A DNA stretch of 13,723 nt from contig JAJQFX010000023.1 of NCBI GenBank assembly GCA_021200895.1, positions 1 to 13,723 of the forward strand, given 5' to 3'. A model generated the notes under the pieces. The model had not been told where the DNA came from, searched no databases, and saw nothing but the letters and a program-made list of their open reading frames with translations. Below are positions 1 through 7,920 of the stretch, piece after piece. Source of the DNA: Clostridiales bacterium. Its GTDB lineage: Bacteria > Bacillota > Clostridia > Oscillospirales > Oscillospiraceae. Made by a program: the position numbers and the translations under genes. How positions within the stretch are numbered: position 1 is the first letter of the stretch; each line of letters opens with the position of its first letter.

Positions 1-140
1 GGGGGAGGCAGCGGGCGGCACAGGGGGCGCTCCTGACTGGGAAAAACGGCCACCCCGCCTGGAAAACCGCGCTCTGCCGAGCTGGCTGCCCTTATCAAAG
101 CGTGAACGTGAAAAAGAAGGCATCCTCCGATGCAAGATGG

Positions 141-189
141 AAAAGCCGTCCGCTTCCCACCATACCGGTTCGGGAAGCGGACGGCTTTT
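141..189 (-). terminator. Intrinsic terminator of the thioredoxin operon
   Basis: A perfect 18-bp inverted repeat (arms 141-158 and 172-189, 13-nt loop) lies 9 bp beyond the trxA stop. The arms are GC-rich in the middle and end in an A4/T4 pair, so the minus-strand transcript ends in a short U run. The arm length and placement fit a rho-independent terminator. The U run is short, but the stem is very stable, and the symmetry would also let it work for transcription entering on the plus strand. Confidence 0.8.
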
Positions 190-198
190 GTCCTGCGC

Positions 199-522
199 TC
201 AGGCCAGCGCCGCGTCGATGAGTTCCGTGAAGCTGTCCTTGGGACGGACGCCCACCAGCTTGCCCACCTCTTCGCCGTTCTCGAACAGCATCACGGTGGG
301 GATGCTCATAATGCCGTAGCGGGTGGCGAGGTCCATCTCCTGGTCAATGTCCACCTTGCCCACGGTGACCCTGCCCTCGTAGTCCTCCGCCAGCTCCTCG
401 ATGACCGGGGCCAGCATCCGGCAGGGGCCGCACCAGGTGGCCCAGAAGTCCACCAGCACAAGGCCCTTCTGGGCCAGGGCTGCGTCAAAGGTTTCCTGCG
501 TGAAGTGCGTCAAATTTGCCAT
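199..522 (-). CDS. trxA: Thioredoxin
   Basis: A 107-residue cytosolic thioredoxin that reduces protein disulfides through a redox-active cysteine pair. The active site WCGPC is at residues 30-34 (C31 and C34). The buried acid is D25 in the VDFWA strand, and the conserved cis-proline is P75 in the SIPT motif. Length and domain are those of a classical single-domain TrxA. It lies 9 nt after the stop of the reductase gene, and its ribosome site (AGGTAGGA) overlaps that stop codon, so the two are almost certainly co-transcribed and translationally coupled. A terminator follows directly. The ATG at 522 is the only sensible start. The family assignment is secure. Confidence 0.97.
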   Translation of the reverse strand: MANLTHFTQETFDAALAQKGLVLVDFWATWCGPCRMLAPVIEELAEDYEGRVTVGKVDIDQEMDLATRYGIMSIPTVMLFENGEEVGKLVGVRPKDSFTELIDAALA

Positions 523-531
523 TTCTGTTTC

Positions 532-1395
532 CTACCTTTCTGATGGTACAGGTTGTTCCGCGTCCTCTGCGGCGGCCAGGGCAGCCACCTGCCCCTCGCC
601 CACCGCTTTGGCGATTTGGAAGGGCTTGCCGGTGCAGTCCCCGGCGGCGTAGACCCGGGGCAGATTAGTGCGCCCGCTGCGGTCAACGGCGATATAGCCG
701 TCCTGGAAGGCCAGCCCCGGCAGCAGGTCGCCGGGGGCTACGGCGCTGCGCAGCAGGAACACCCCTTCACAGGGAAGCCTTGCCCCATCCGCCAGCACCG
801 CCTCCACCCGGTCTGCCCCTTCAATTTCCAGCCGTCCGGCCCGGACAAAGGGGATATGCTCCGGCAGACCCTCCGGCCGTTTGGCGGCCACATAGGTCAC
901 CTGGCAGCCGATGGAGGACAGCCAGGCCGCCTCCTGGGGGGGGGCATCCGAACTCCTGCCGATGACCACCACGCTGCGCCTCCGGTACAGCATCCCGTCG
1001 CAGATGGCGCAGTAGCTGACCCCGCGGCCCAGCAGCCGCTCCTCACCGGGGATGTGCTGCACCGGGGTGACGCCGGAGGTGACGATCAGGGCCCGGCCCT
1101 CCACCACGTTCTGCCCTACGGTCAGGCACCAGCTCCTGCCCATATCCAGGGCGGACAGCGCCTTGCCGGTGAGGAACTCCGTCCCCACGGCCTCTGCGTG
1201 GCTTTGCAGCCTGTCCAGCAGCTCTGCCCCGGTGACGCCGGGGAGGCCGGGGTAATTGTCAATGCGCTCCGCCTTTGCCAGCGGGCTGGCCGACGGCGGA
1301 TTGGACACCACCAGCACCTTCAGGTTCCGGGAGCGCCCCGCAATGGCGGCGGCCAACCCCGCCGGGCCACTGCCGAGGATGAGTAAGTCGTACAG
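532..1395 (-). CDS. trxB: Flavin thioredoxin reductase, ferredoxin-type (FFTR-like), CTG start
   Basis: A 287-residue FAD-dependent reductase expected to keep the adjacent thioredoxin reduced. Seen: an N-terminal FAD dinucleotide fold GSGPAG (about residues 8-13), a redox CxxC as CAIC (C129 and C132), and a C-terminal FAD motif AAGDCTG (about 250-256) followed by QIAKAVGEG. The second nucleotide fold is abnormal. Where NADPH-dependent TrxB has GGGxSAxEEA and then HRRxxxR, this protein has GRSSDAPPQEA and no HRR motif. That matches the clostridial flavin reductases that take electrons from ferredoxin rather than NADPH. The start is inferred. The TTG at 1356 would delete the FAD motif, whereas a CTG at 1393-1395 lies 7 nt after AGGAGG and just before the conserved strand. 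It is shorter than NADPH TrxB (about 310-320). Family secure; electron donor inferred. Confidence 0.9.
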   Translation of the reverse strand: MYDLLILGSGPAGLAAAIAGRSRNLKVLVVSNPPSASPLAKAERIDNYPGLPGVTGAELLDRLQSHAEAVGTEFLTGKALSALDMGRSWCLTVGQNVVEGRALIVTSGVTPVQHIPGEERLLGRGVSYCAICDGMLYRRRSVVVIGRSSDAPPQEAAWLSSIGCQVTYVAAKRPEGLPEHIPFVRAGRLEIEGADRVEAVLADGARLPCEGVFLLRSAVAPGDLLPGLAFQDGYIAVDRSGRTNLPRVYAAGDCTGKPFQIAKAVGEGQVAALAAAEDAEQPVPSER

Positions 1396-1428
1396 AGGGA
1401 CCCCTCCTGTCGTTTTGTGTCTGGCCCT

Positions 1429-1457
1429 ATTATAATACAGTTGGGCGAAAGCTGCAA
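1429..1457 (-). promoter_or_regulatory. Sigma-A promoter of trxB-trxA
   Basis: On the minus strand, TTGCAG (1452-1457) and a perfect TATAAT (1429-1434) are separated by exactly 17 bp. The -10 ends 33 bp before the proposed CTG start, leaving room for a short leader carrying AGGAGG. This supports the upstream start for the reductase. Confidence 0.85.
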
Positions 1458-1483
1458 GCGGTTTGTGTGAAATCGGAGCGTCC

Positions 1484-1506
1484 TGGGTACACAGACAGGA
1501 TACCCA
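1484..1506. repeat. Short inverted repeat between divergent promoters
   Basis: TGGGTA (1484-1489) and TACCCA (1501-1506) form a perfect 6-bp inverted repeat with an 11-bp spacer. It lies between the trxB and glnS promoters, just upstream of the trx -35. It could be a regulator-binding site, but six-base arms also arise by chance, so this is only a note. Confidence 0.25.
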
Positions 1507-1569
1507 AATCCCGCAAAACCATCAGGCCCTGTTTGAATCCCATTGCCATGAATCCGTGCGCTATCCCTC

Positions 1570-1598
1570 TTGCAAAACCGCTGACTTTCGCCTATAAT
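1570..1598 (+). promoter_or_regulatory. Sigma-A promoter of glnS
   Basis: TTGCAA (1570-1575) and a perfect TATAAT (1593-1598) are separated by 17 bp. The -10 is 32 bp before the glnS ATG, so the leader is short and leaves no room for a T-box riboswitch, which many Gram-positive synthetase genes carry. Confidence 0.85.
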
Positions 1599-1630
1599 AG
1601 GGGAGAGATTGAGATTGAGGAGTGTGCTCC

Positions 1631-3313
1631 ATGACTGAAAACAAAGACGCCGCCATGTCCCAGAACTTTATTCACGACTTTATCGACGCGGACATTGGGG
1701 AAAACGGCCAGTTCGCCGGTATGACCGTTCACACCCGGTTCCCACCGGAACCCAACGGCTACCTCCACATCGGCCACGCCAAAGCCATCTATGTAGACTT
1801 CGGCACCGCCCAGAAGTACGGTGGCCAGTGCAACCTCCGGATGGACGACACCAACCCCACCAAAGAGGATGTGGAGTATGTGGACACCATTCAGGAGGAC
1901 ATCAAATGGCTGGGCTATGACTGGGAGGATCGCTTCTATTACGCCTCTGACTACTTTGAGCAGATGTACGGCTACGCCGTGGAGCTGATTCAGAAAGGGC
2001 TGGCCTACGTCTGTGAGCTGTCCCCGGAGGAGATGGCCGCAAGCCGGGGAGACATCAACACCCCCGCCACCAGCCCCTACCGGGACCGGCCCATTCAGGA
2101 GAGCCTGGATCTGTTCGCCCGGATGCGGGCCGGGGAGTTCCCCGACGGGGCCATGACCCTGCGGGCGAAAATCGGCCTGGCCTCCGGCAACTTCAATATG
2201 CGGGACCCCGCCCTCTACCGCATCAAGCACCAGAGCCACCACCGCACCGGCGACCAGTGGTGCATCTACCCCATGTACGACTTCGCCCATCCCATTGAGG
2301 ACGCCATCGAGGGCATCACCCACAGCCTCTGCACCCTGGAGTTCGAGGCCCATCGGCCTTTGTATGACTGGGTCATCGCCAACATCTCCGCCCCGGCCAA
2401 GCCCCGGCAAATTGAGTTCGCCCGGCTAGGCATCGACCATACGGTGATGTCCAAGCGGAAGCTGCGGGCGCTGGTGGAGCAGGGTTACGTCTCCGGTTGG
2501 GACGACCCCCGTATGCCCACCATCTGCGGCCTGCGGCGGCGGGGCTACACCCCGGCCTCCATCCGGGCCTTCTCCGAGCAGGTGGGCGTCGCCAAGGCGG
2601 ACTCCACGGTGGAGTACGCCTTCCTGGAGCATTGCCTCCGGGCCGACCTGGACGACACCGCGCCCCGGGTCATGGCGGTGCTGCACCCCGTCAGGCTGAC
2701 CATCACCAACTACCCGGAGGACAAGCAGGAAACCTTCACCATTGAGAACCACCCCAAACACCCGGAGATGGGCAGCCACACTGTCACCTTCTCCCGGAAC
2801 CTGTATATCGAGGCGGAGGACTTTCTGGAGGAGAAGGCGCCCAAGTATAAGCGCCTCTTCCCGGACGGGCCGGAGTGCCGCCTGAAAGGGGCCTACCTCA
2901 TCCGCTGCACCGGCTGCGTCAAGGACGCAGAGGGCAACGTCACCGAGGTGCTGGCCACCTACGACCCGGATTCCTCCGGCGGCGACCCCGCCGACGGACG
3001 GAAGGTGAAGGGGGCCACCCTCCACTGGGTAGACGCCGCCACCGCCGTGGATGCCCAGGTGCGCCTCTACGAGAACCTGTTCGACGACCCCAACCCAGAC
3101 GCCGCCGGGAAGGACTTCCTCTCCGCCCTGAACCCCAACAGCCTGACCATCCTCACCGGCTGCAAGCTGGAGGCGTCTCTGGCAGAGGCCACCGCGCCCG
3201 CCTCCTACCAGTTCATGCGGCTGGGCTACTTCTGTGTGGACAGCGGGGACTCCCGCCCCGGCGCACCGGTCTTTAACCGCAGCGTGTCCCTGAAGGACGG
3301 CTACAAGCACTGA
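1631..3313 (+). CDS. glnS: Glutaminyl-tRNA synthetase
   Basis: A 560-residue class I aminoacyl-tRNA synthetase that charges tRNA(Gln) directly with glutamine in the cytosol. The N-terminal Rossmann catalytic domain carries PPEPNGYLHIGHA (HIGH at residues 46-49) and the KMSKS-type loop VMSKRKL (about 272-278). The remaining half is the two-barrel anticodon-binding region usual for GlnRS, and total length is close to the 554 residues of E. coli GlnRS. The ATG at 1631 is preferred because AGGAG (1618-1622) lies 8 nt before it; an upstream in-frame GTG at 1622 overlaps that site. It is monocistronic, with its own promoter and terminator. Many Clostridia instead make Gln-tRNA through GluRS and GatCAB, so a GlnRS here suggests an acquired direct route. 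Distinguished from GluRS by overall sequence. Confidence 0.96.
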   Translation: MTENKDAAMSQNFIHDFIDADIGENGQFAGMTVHTRFPPEPNGYLHIGHAKAIYVDFGTAQKYGGQCNLRMDDTNPTKEDVEYVDTIQEDIKWLGYDWEDRFYYASDYFEQMYGYAVELIQKGLAYVCELSPEEMAASRGDINTPATSPYRDRPIQESLDLFARMRAGEFPDGAMTLRAKIGLASGNFNMRDPALYRIKHQSHHRTGDQWCIYPMYDFAHPIEDAIEGITHSLCTLEFEAHRPLYDWVIANISAPAKPRQIEFARLGIDHTVMSKRKLRALVEQGYVSGWDDPRMPTICGLRRRGYTPASIRAFSEQVGVAKADSTVEYAFLEHCLRADLDDTAPRVMAVLHPVRLTITNYPEDKQETFTIENHPKHPEMGSHTVTFSRNLYIEAEDFLEEKAPKYKRLFPDGPECRLKGAYLIRCTGCVKDAEGNVTEVLATYDPDSSGGDPADGRKVKGATLHWVDAATAVDAQVRLYENLFDDPNPDAAGKDFLSALNPNSLTILTGCKLEASLAEATAPASYQFMRLGYFCVDSGDSRPGAPVFNRSVSLKDGYKH

Positions 3314-3341
3314 GGAGCGTAAAACTGCATCAAACGAGCAA

Positions 3342-3373
3342 AAAGCGTGACCTGCAACAGCAGGTCACGCTTT
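3342..3373. terminator. Bidirectional terminator between glnS and atpC
   Basis: A perfect 13-bp hairpin (arms 3342-3354 and 3361-3373, 6-nt loop) lies between the convergent ends of glnS and the ATP synthase operon. On the minus strand the stem runs into five T residues, which suits the end of the atp operon. On the plus strand it is followed by a looser T-rich stretch. It probably serves both. Confidence 0.88.
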
Positions 3374-3395
3374 GCGTTTGTCTTTGGGCAGCGGT

Positions 3396-3812
3396 TCAGA
3401 ACCGCTCTCCCCGCTTCACTTTGAGCCGGTTCATGGCTCTGGCCAGGTTCGCCTGGGTCAGCTGGTACTCCTGCATACTCTGGCGCTGGCGCAACTCCTC
3501 CTGGGCCTGCTCATAGGCCCGGCGGGCCCGGTTCTCATCGATTTCCTCCGGGCGCTCCGCCGTCTCCACCAGCACCCACACCCGGTCGCGGTTGACGTGG
3601 GCGAAGCCTGCACCCACAGCGGCGATGTGCTGCTCCTGCTCCCCTGGCACCTGGAAGCGCAGCATCCCAGGGTCGATGGCCGTCACCAGCTCGGAGTGGC
3701 CCGCCAGAATGCCCAGCTCGCCGTCCAGGGCGGGGATAGTCACGTTCTCACAGGGGCCGTTGTAGAACACCCGGTCGGAGGCCAGCACCTCCAGATGGAA
3801 CTCCGCCGCCAT
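3396..3812 (-). CDS. atpC: ATP synthase F1 subunit epsilon
   Basis: A 138-residue epsilon subunit, part of the F1 central stalk that couples rotor movement to catalysis and can inhibit ATP hydrolysis. The N-terminal beta-sandwich is clear from the conserved run CENVTIPALDGELGILAGH (about residues 19-37). The C-terminal part (about 86-138, ERPEEIDENRARRAYEQA onward) is a charged two-helix region as in typical epsilon. Length is normal (E. coli 139). It is the last gene of the operon. Its ATG comes one base after the atpD stop (TGAGATG arrangement), so translation is coupled, and the strong hairpin at 3342-3373 follows it. Confidence 0.95.
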   Translation of the reverse strand: MAAEFHLEVLASDRVFYNGPCENVTIPALDGELGILAGHSELVTAIDPGMLRFQVPGEQEQHIAAVGAGFAHVNRDRVWVLVETAERPEEIDENRARRAYEQAQEELRQRQSMQEYQLTQANLARAMNRLKVKRGERF

Positions 3813-3813
3813 C

Positions 3814-5219
3814 TCAACGGTACCCCGCTACTGCGGTCATGTCGTGAGCCTTCCGGATGGCATCGTCAATGGTGCCCACGTTGAAGAAGGCCGCCTCCGG
3901 ATAGGTGTCCATGTCGCCGCTGAGGATGGCCTGGAAGCCCCGAATGGTCTCCTTCAGGGGGACGTAGGTGCCCCTGACGCCGGTGAAGTTCTCCGCCACA
4001 TGGAAGGGCTGGGATAGGAACCGCTGGATTTTCCGGGCACGGTTCACCGTCAGCCGGTCGTCCTCCCCCAGTTCATCCATGCCCAGGATGGCGATGATGT
4101 CCTGGAGTTCCTGATACTTTTGCAGCACGGCCTGCACCTGGCGGGCCGTCTCGTAATGCTCCTCCCCCACGATGTCAGCCTCCAGGATGCGGGAGGCCGA
4201 CTCCAGCGGGTCAACAGCGGGGTAGAGGCCCTGCTCCGCGATTTTTCGGCTCAGCACCGTGGTGGCGTCCAGATGGGCGAAGGTGTTGGCCGGGGCGGGG
4301 TCGGTCAGGTCGTCCGCCGGGACGTACACTGCCTGCACCGAAGTGACAGAGCCGTTCCGGGTGGAGGCGATGCGCTCCTGCAGCTCGCCCATCTCATTAG
4401 CCAGGGTGGGCTGATAGCCCACGGCGGAGGGCATCCGCCCCAGCAGGGCGGACACCTCGGAGCCTGCCTGGACGAAGCGGAAGATATTGTCGATAAAGAG
4501 CAGCACGTCCTTATGCTCCACGTCCCGGAAATATTCCGCCATGGTCAGGCCGGTCTCCGCCACCCGCATACGCACGCCGGGGCCTCGTTCATCTGGCCAA
4601 AGACCAGCGCCGTCTTGGACAGAACGCCGGACTCCTTCATCTCCGTCCACAGGTCGTTGCCCTCACGGGAGCGCTCCCCTACGCCGGTGAAGATGGAGTA
4701 GCCGCCGTGCTGGGTGGCGATGTTGTGGATCAGCTCCTGGATCAGCACCGTCTTGCCCACACCGGCCCCGCCGAACAGGCCGATTTTGCCGCCCTTGGCG
4801 TAGGGGGCCAGCAGGTCAATGACCTTGATGCCCGTCTCCAGGATCTCCTGAACGGGGTTCTGGTCGGCAAAGGTGGGGGGCTCCCGGTGGATGCCCCAGC
4901 GGGGGGCATCGGTGATGGGGTCGCCGCCGTCGATGGGGGTTCCCAGCACGTTGAAGAGCCGCCCCAGGGAGGCCTCCCCCACCGGCACAGTGATGCAGTC
5001 GCCGGTGGCGGTGACAGTCTGGTCGCGGTGCAGCCCCTCGGAGCCGGACAACATGATGCAGCGCACCGTGTTGCCGCCGATATGCTGGGCAACCTCCATG
5101 ACGCAGCGGCTGCCGCCCCGCTCCACCTCCAGGGCCTCTTTCAGCTTCGGGAGGCAGCCTGCCGGGAACGCCACGTCCACCACAGGGCCGGACACCTGAA
5201 CAATTTTTCCTTGATTCAA
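3814..5219 (-). CDS. atpD: ATP synthase F1 subunit beta, broken by one single-base frameshift
   Basis: The catalytic beta subunit of F1. Reading through one frame change gives about 468 residues, the normal length. The upstream part (5219 down to about 4580) carries the N-terminal barrel and Walker A GGAGVGKT. The downstream part holds Walker B VLLFIDNIFRF and the C-terminal domain. The break falls in the conserved VFGQMNEAPG-VRMRVAETG stretch. Adding one C near plus-strand 4577-4578 (CC to CCC) restores the family sequence exactly. As written, the first frame ends after 224 residues and lacks Walker B. The start is TTG at 5219, two bases after the atpG stop, with AAGGGAG about 11 nt upstream inside atpG. 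A sequence error is the simplest reading, since all else is conserved. True inactivation is possible but would cost the cell its F1 catalysis. Confidence 0.93.
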
Positions 5220-5221
5220 GT

Positions 5222-6136
5222 CTATACACGCTCCCTTCGTGATACTTGTTTCTGCTTTTGCGCTTTGGCCCCGCCGGCCACCTCGGTGATTTCCTGGGTG
5301 ATGGCGGCCTGGCGCATCCGGTTATAGCTGACGGACAGCTCTGCCAGCATCTCCTCCGCGTTTCGGTTGGCCGCGTCCATGGCCATCATGCGGGCGTTCT
5401 GCTCCGCGCAGTAGGAGTCCACCAGGGCGGAGTAGATATACCCCGCAATGATGTCCGGAATCATCCGGTTCACCAGCGTCTCTAGATCGGGCATGAACTC
5501 GCAGCTCTCGCCGTAGCCGTCCTCGTCCATCTCCATGGGGCGGAAGTAGCCCTTCTCCAACGGGGCCAGCTTGAAGAAGCGGGGGGTGGCGGTGACGCTG
5601 TTCTCCATGTCCGTATAGGCGATGTAGATCTCATCCAGCGCGCCGGTCTTATACCGCTCCAGCAGGACGGAAGCGATGTGCCGCGCCCGGTCAATGGTGG
5701 GGTTCTGGGCGGTGTAATGAAACGTCTCCTCGATTTGGTAGCCGTGGTGTTGGAAGAACTGCCGTCCGCACTCGCCTACCACATACAGCTCCCAAGGGCC
5801 TGCCATGGCCTTGATTTGCCGGAGCACCTCTTTTTGAATGTTGTTATTGTAGGCCCCGGCCAGCCCCTTGTCGGCGGTGATGACCAGGTAGCCCCGGCGC
5901 ATGACGCCGTCGTCATTATAGTTGCCGGGGCCCAGGTAAATGCTCTCCACCTCTGGCATATGCCGAATCAGCCGGGAAAGGGCGGTTTGCAGCGTGGTGA
6001 AGTAGGGCCGGGTAGCGTCCAGGCTCTGCCGCGCCTTGCGCAGCCGGGTGGAGGCGATGAGGTACATGGCGGTGGTGATTTTCTTTGTGTCCTGTACGCT
6101 CTTGATACGGGACTTGATTTCCCTCGCGTTTGCCAT
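5222..6136 (-). CDS. atpG: ATP synthase F1 subunit gamma
   Basis: A 304-residue gamma subunit, the rotating shaft inside the alpha3beta3 ring. The N-terminal helix MANAREIKSRIKSVQDTKKI and the C-terminal helix ending SYNRMRQAAITQEITEVAGGA are the hallmark coiled-coil arms. Between them lies the gamma Rossmann-like domain (for example RGYLVITADKGLAGAYNNN near residues 80-98). It is slightly longer than E. coli gamma (287), with a basic tail after the last helix. The ATG at 6136 follows GGAGG by 6 nt. It sits 13 nt after the atpA stop and 2 nt before the atpD start, in the standard alpha-gamma-beta order. The family assignment is certain. Confidence 0.96.
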   Translation of the reverse strand: MANAREIKSRIKSVQDTKKITTAMYLIASTRLRKARQSLDATRPYFTTLQTALSRLIRHMPEVESIYLGPGNYNDDGVMRRGYLVITADKGLAGAYNNNIQKEVLRQIKAMAGPWELYVVGECGRQFFQHHGYQIEETFHYTAQNPTIDRARHIASVLLERYKTGALDEIYIAYTDMENSVTATPRFFKLAPLEKGYFRPMEMDEDGYGESCEFMPDLETLVNRMIPDIIAGYIYSALVDSYCAEQNARMMAMDAANRNAEEMLAELSVSYNRMRQAAITQEITEVAGGAKAQKQKQVSRRERV

Positions 6137-6149
6137 AGCGCGCCTCCGC

Positions 6150-7920
6150 TTATGCCTGGGCCGCGAGCCGGGACTGGATGAACTCCTTCGCCAGCGCGGC
6201 GATTTGCTGCCGCAGCACCGGAGTCAGCTCCTCGCTGCGCTCCAGTTCCCGCTGCACCTCGCCGTGCTGTGTCCGGAACCGGTCCAGCATTTGCGCCTGC
6301 ATCCCCTTGATGTCCTTGCGCGGCACCTCCAGGAACGCCTGGCTCAGGGCTGCCACCAGGGTGATGACTTGGTCGGCCATGCTCAGGGGGTGATACAGCG
6401 GCTGCTTCAGCAGCTCCATCAGCCCCTCGCCGTACACAAGCTGCCGCCTGGTGGTGTCGTCCAGGTCGGAGGAGAACTGGGTGAAAATCTCCATCTCCCG
6501 GTACTGGGCCAGGTCGATACGGATGGAGCCGGTGGCCGTTTTCATGGCCTTGGTCTGGGCCGCGCCGCCCACACGGGACACGGAGAGGCCCACGTTGACG
6601 GCAGGCCGCTGCCCGGAGAAGAACAGGTCGGACTCCAGGAAAATCTGTCCGTCGGTGATGGAAATCACGTTGGTGGGGATATAGGCAGACACGTCCCCCG
6701 CCTGGGTCTCGATGATGGGCAGGGCCGTGATGGAGCCGCCGCCGTTTTCCTCCGACATCTGGGCACTGCGCTCCAGCAGCCGGGAGTGGAGGTAGAACAC
6801 GTCGCCGGGGTAGGCTTCCCGTCCGGGGGAGCGCTCCAGCAGCAGCGACAGGGTGCGGTAGGCCACCGCGTGCTTGCTCAGGTCGTCATAGACCATCAGC
6901 ACATCCTGCCCGCTGTGCATGAAATACTCGCCCAGCGCGGTGCCCGCGTAGGGGGCGATGTATTGCAGCGGCGCTGAGTCGCTGGCGGTGGCAGCCATCA
7001 CGATGGAGTAGGACAAGGCGCCGTGCCGCCGCAGAATGTCCACGATTCTGGCGATGGTGGAGGACTTCTGGCCGATGGCCACATAGATGCAGATAACATC
7101 CTTGCCCTTCTGGTTCAGGATGGTGTCCAGCGCCAGGGAGGTCTTGCCGGTCTGCCGGTCGCCGATGATCAGCTCCCGCTGGCCCCGGCCGATGGGGAAC
7201 ATGGAGTCAATGGCCAGGATGCCCGTCTCCAGCGGACGGTTCACGCTCTGCCGCTCCACGATGCCCGGCGCGGGGGATTCGATGGGATAGTAGCCGTCAG
7301 ATTGGATGTCGCCCCCGCCATCGATAGGCGCGCCCAGGGCGTTCACCACCCGGCCCAGATAGCCCCGGCCCACCGGCACACCGGCGTTTTTGCCCGTCCT
7401 GGCCACCCGGCTGCCCTCGTGGATGTCCAGGTCGTTGCCGAACAAAATCGCACCGATTTCGTCCTGGCGAATCTCCTGCACCATGCCCTTGGTGCCAGTG
7501 TCAAAGAGGATGATTTCGCCATAGGCGGCATGGTCGATGCCGCTGATGGTGGCGATGCCATCCCCCGACGGTCTTGACGGTGCCCACCTCGGTGTACTGC
7601 GCCGTCAGGTCGAACTGCTCCAACTCCGTTTTCAGGATGGAAATCAGGTTGTCGTTATTGGGGATGTAGGCCGTCTCCAGCTTCTCCCGCAGCTGCTTCA
7701 GCCGCCCCTGGGTGGACCAGTCGAACTCCTCGTCCCCCACCATCAGGCGGAAACCGGAGCCCAGGGAGGCGTCCTCCACCAGGGTCAGGTCGATTTCTTC
7801 CTCTGGGCAGCGCCGTTGGGCGAAGGCCCGGATGCCCGCCAGCTGGGCCTCGGTGGGCTTTGTCACATAGGTCAGGGTGACGGGGACGCGGCGGCCCGTT
7901 TCAGCGGTTTTCTGCGCCAT
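6150..7920 (-). CDS. atpA: ATP synthase delta C-terminal domain fused to alpha subunit, broken by one single-base frameshift
   Basis: Residues about 13-85 resemble the C-terminal domain of subunit delta (PTEAQLAGIRAF, then GSGFRLMVGDEEFDWSTQGR, then LKQLREKL). From about residue 88 (NDNLISILKTELEQFDL) the protein reads directly into a full alpha subunit. Alpha features are the Walker A GDRQTGKT (about 253-260), VYDDLSKHAVAYR, and PAVNVGLSVSRVGGAAQ with the arginine finger. Correcting one extra G (C5 at plus-strand 7562-7566, expected C4) gives about 589 residues, of which about 502 are alpha. As written the frame breaks inside EVGTVKTVGDGIATISG. The ATG at 7920 overlaps the end of atpF by 20 nt, leaving no room for a delta N-terminal domain. 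I see no internal ATG with a ribosome site for an unfused alpha. Alpha identity is certain. Delta similarity is judged by eye and is strong. Confidence 0.93.

Noticed and set aside
1..140. Open frames at the left edge of the window
   Set aside because: Several frames are open because of GC content, but none gives a recognisable protein, so no gene is called.
1441..1630. T-box riboswitch before glnS
   Set aside because: The promoter lies only about 32 bp before the start codon, leaving no room for a T-box leader.
2426..3310. Long open frame on the minus strand opposite glnS
   Set aside because: It is a GC-rich antisense shadow of a clear GlnRS gene, with a low-complexity Gly/Val/Gln-rich translation and no family match.
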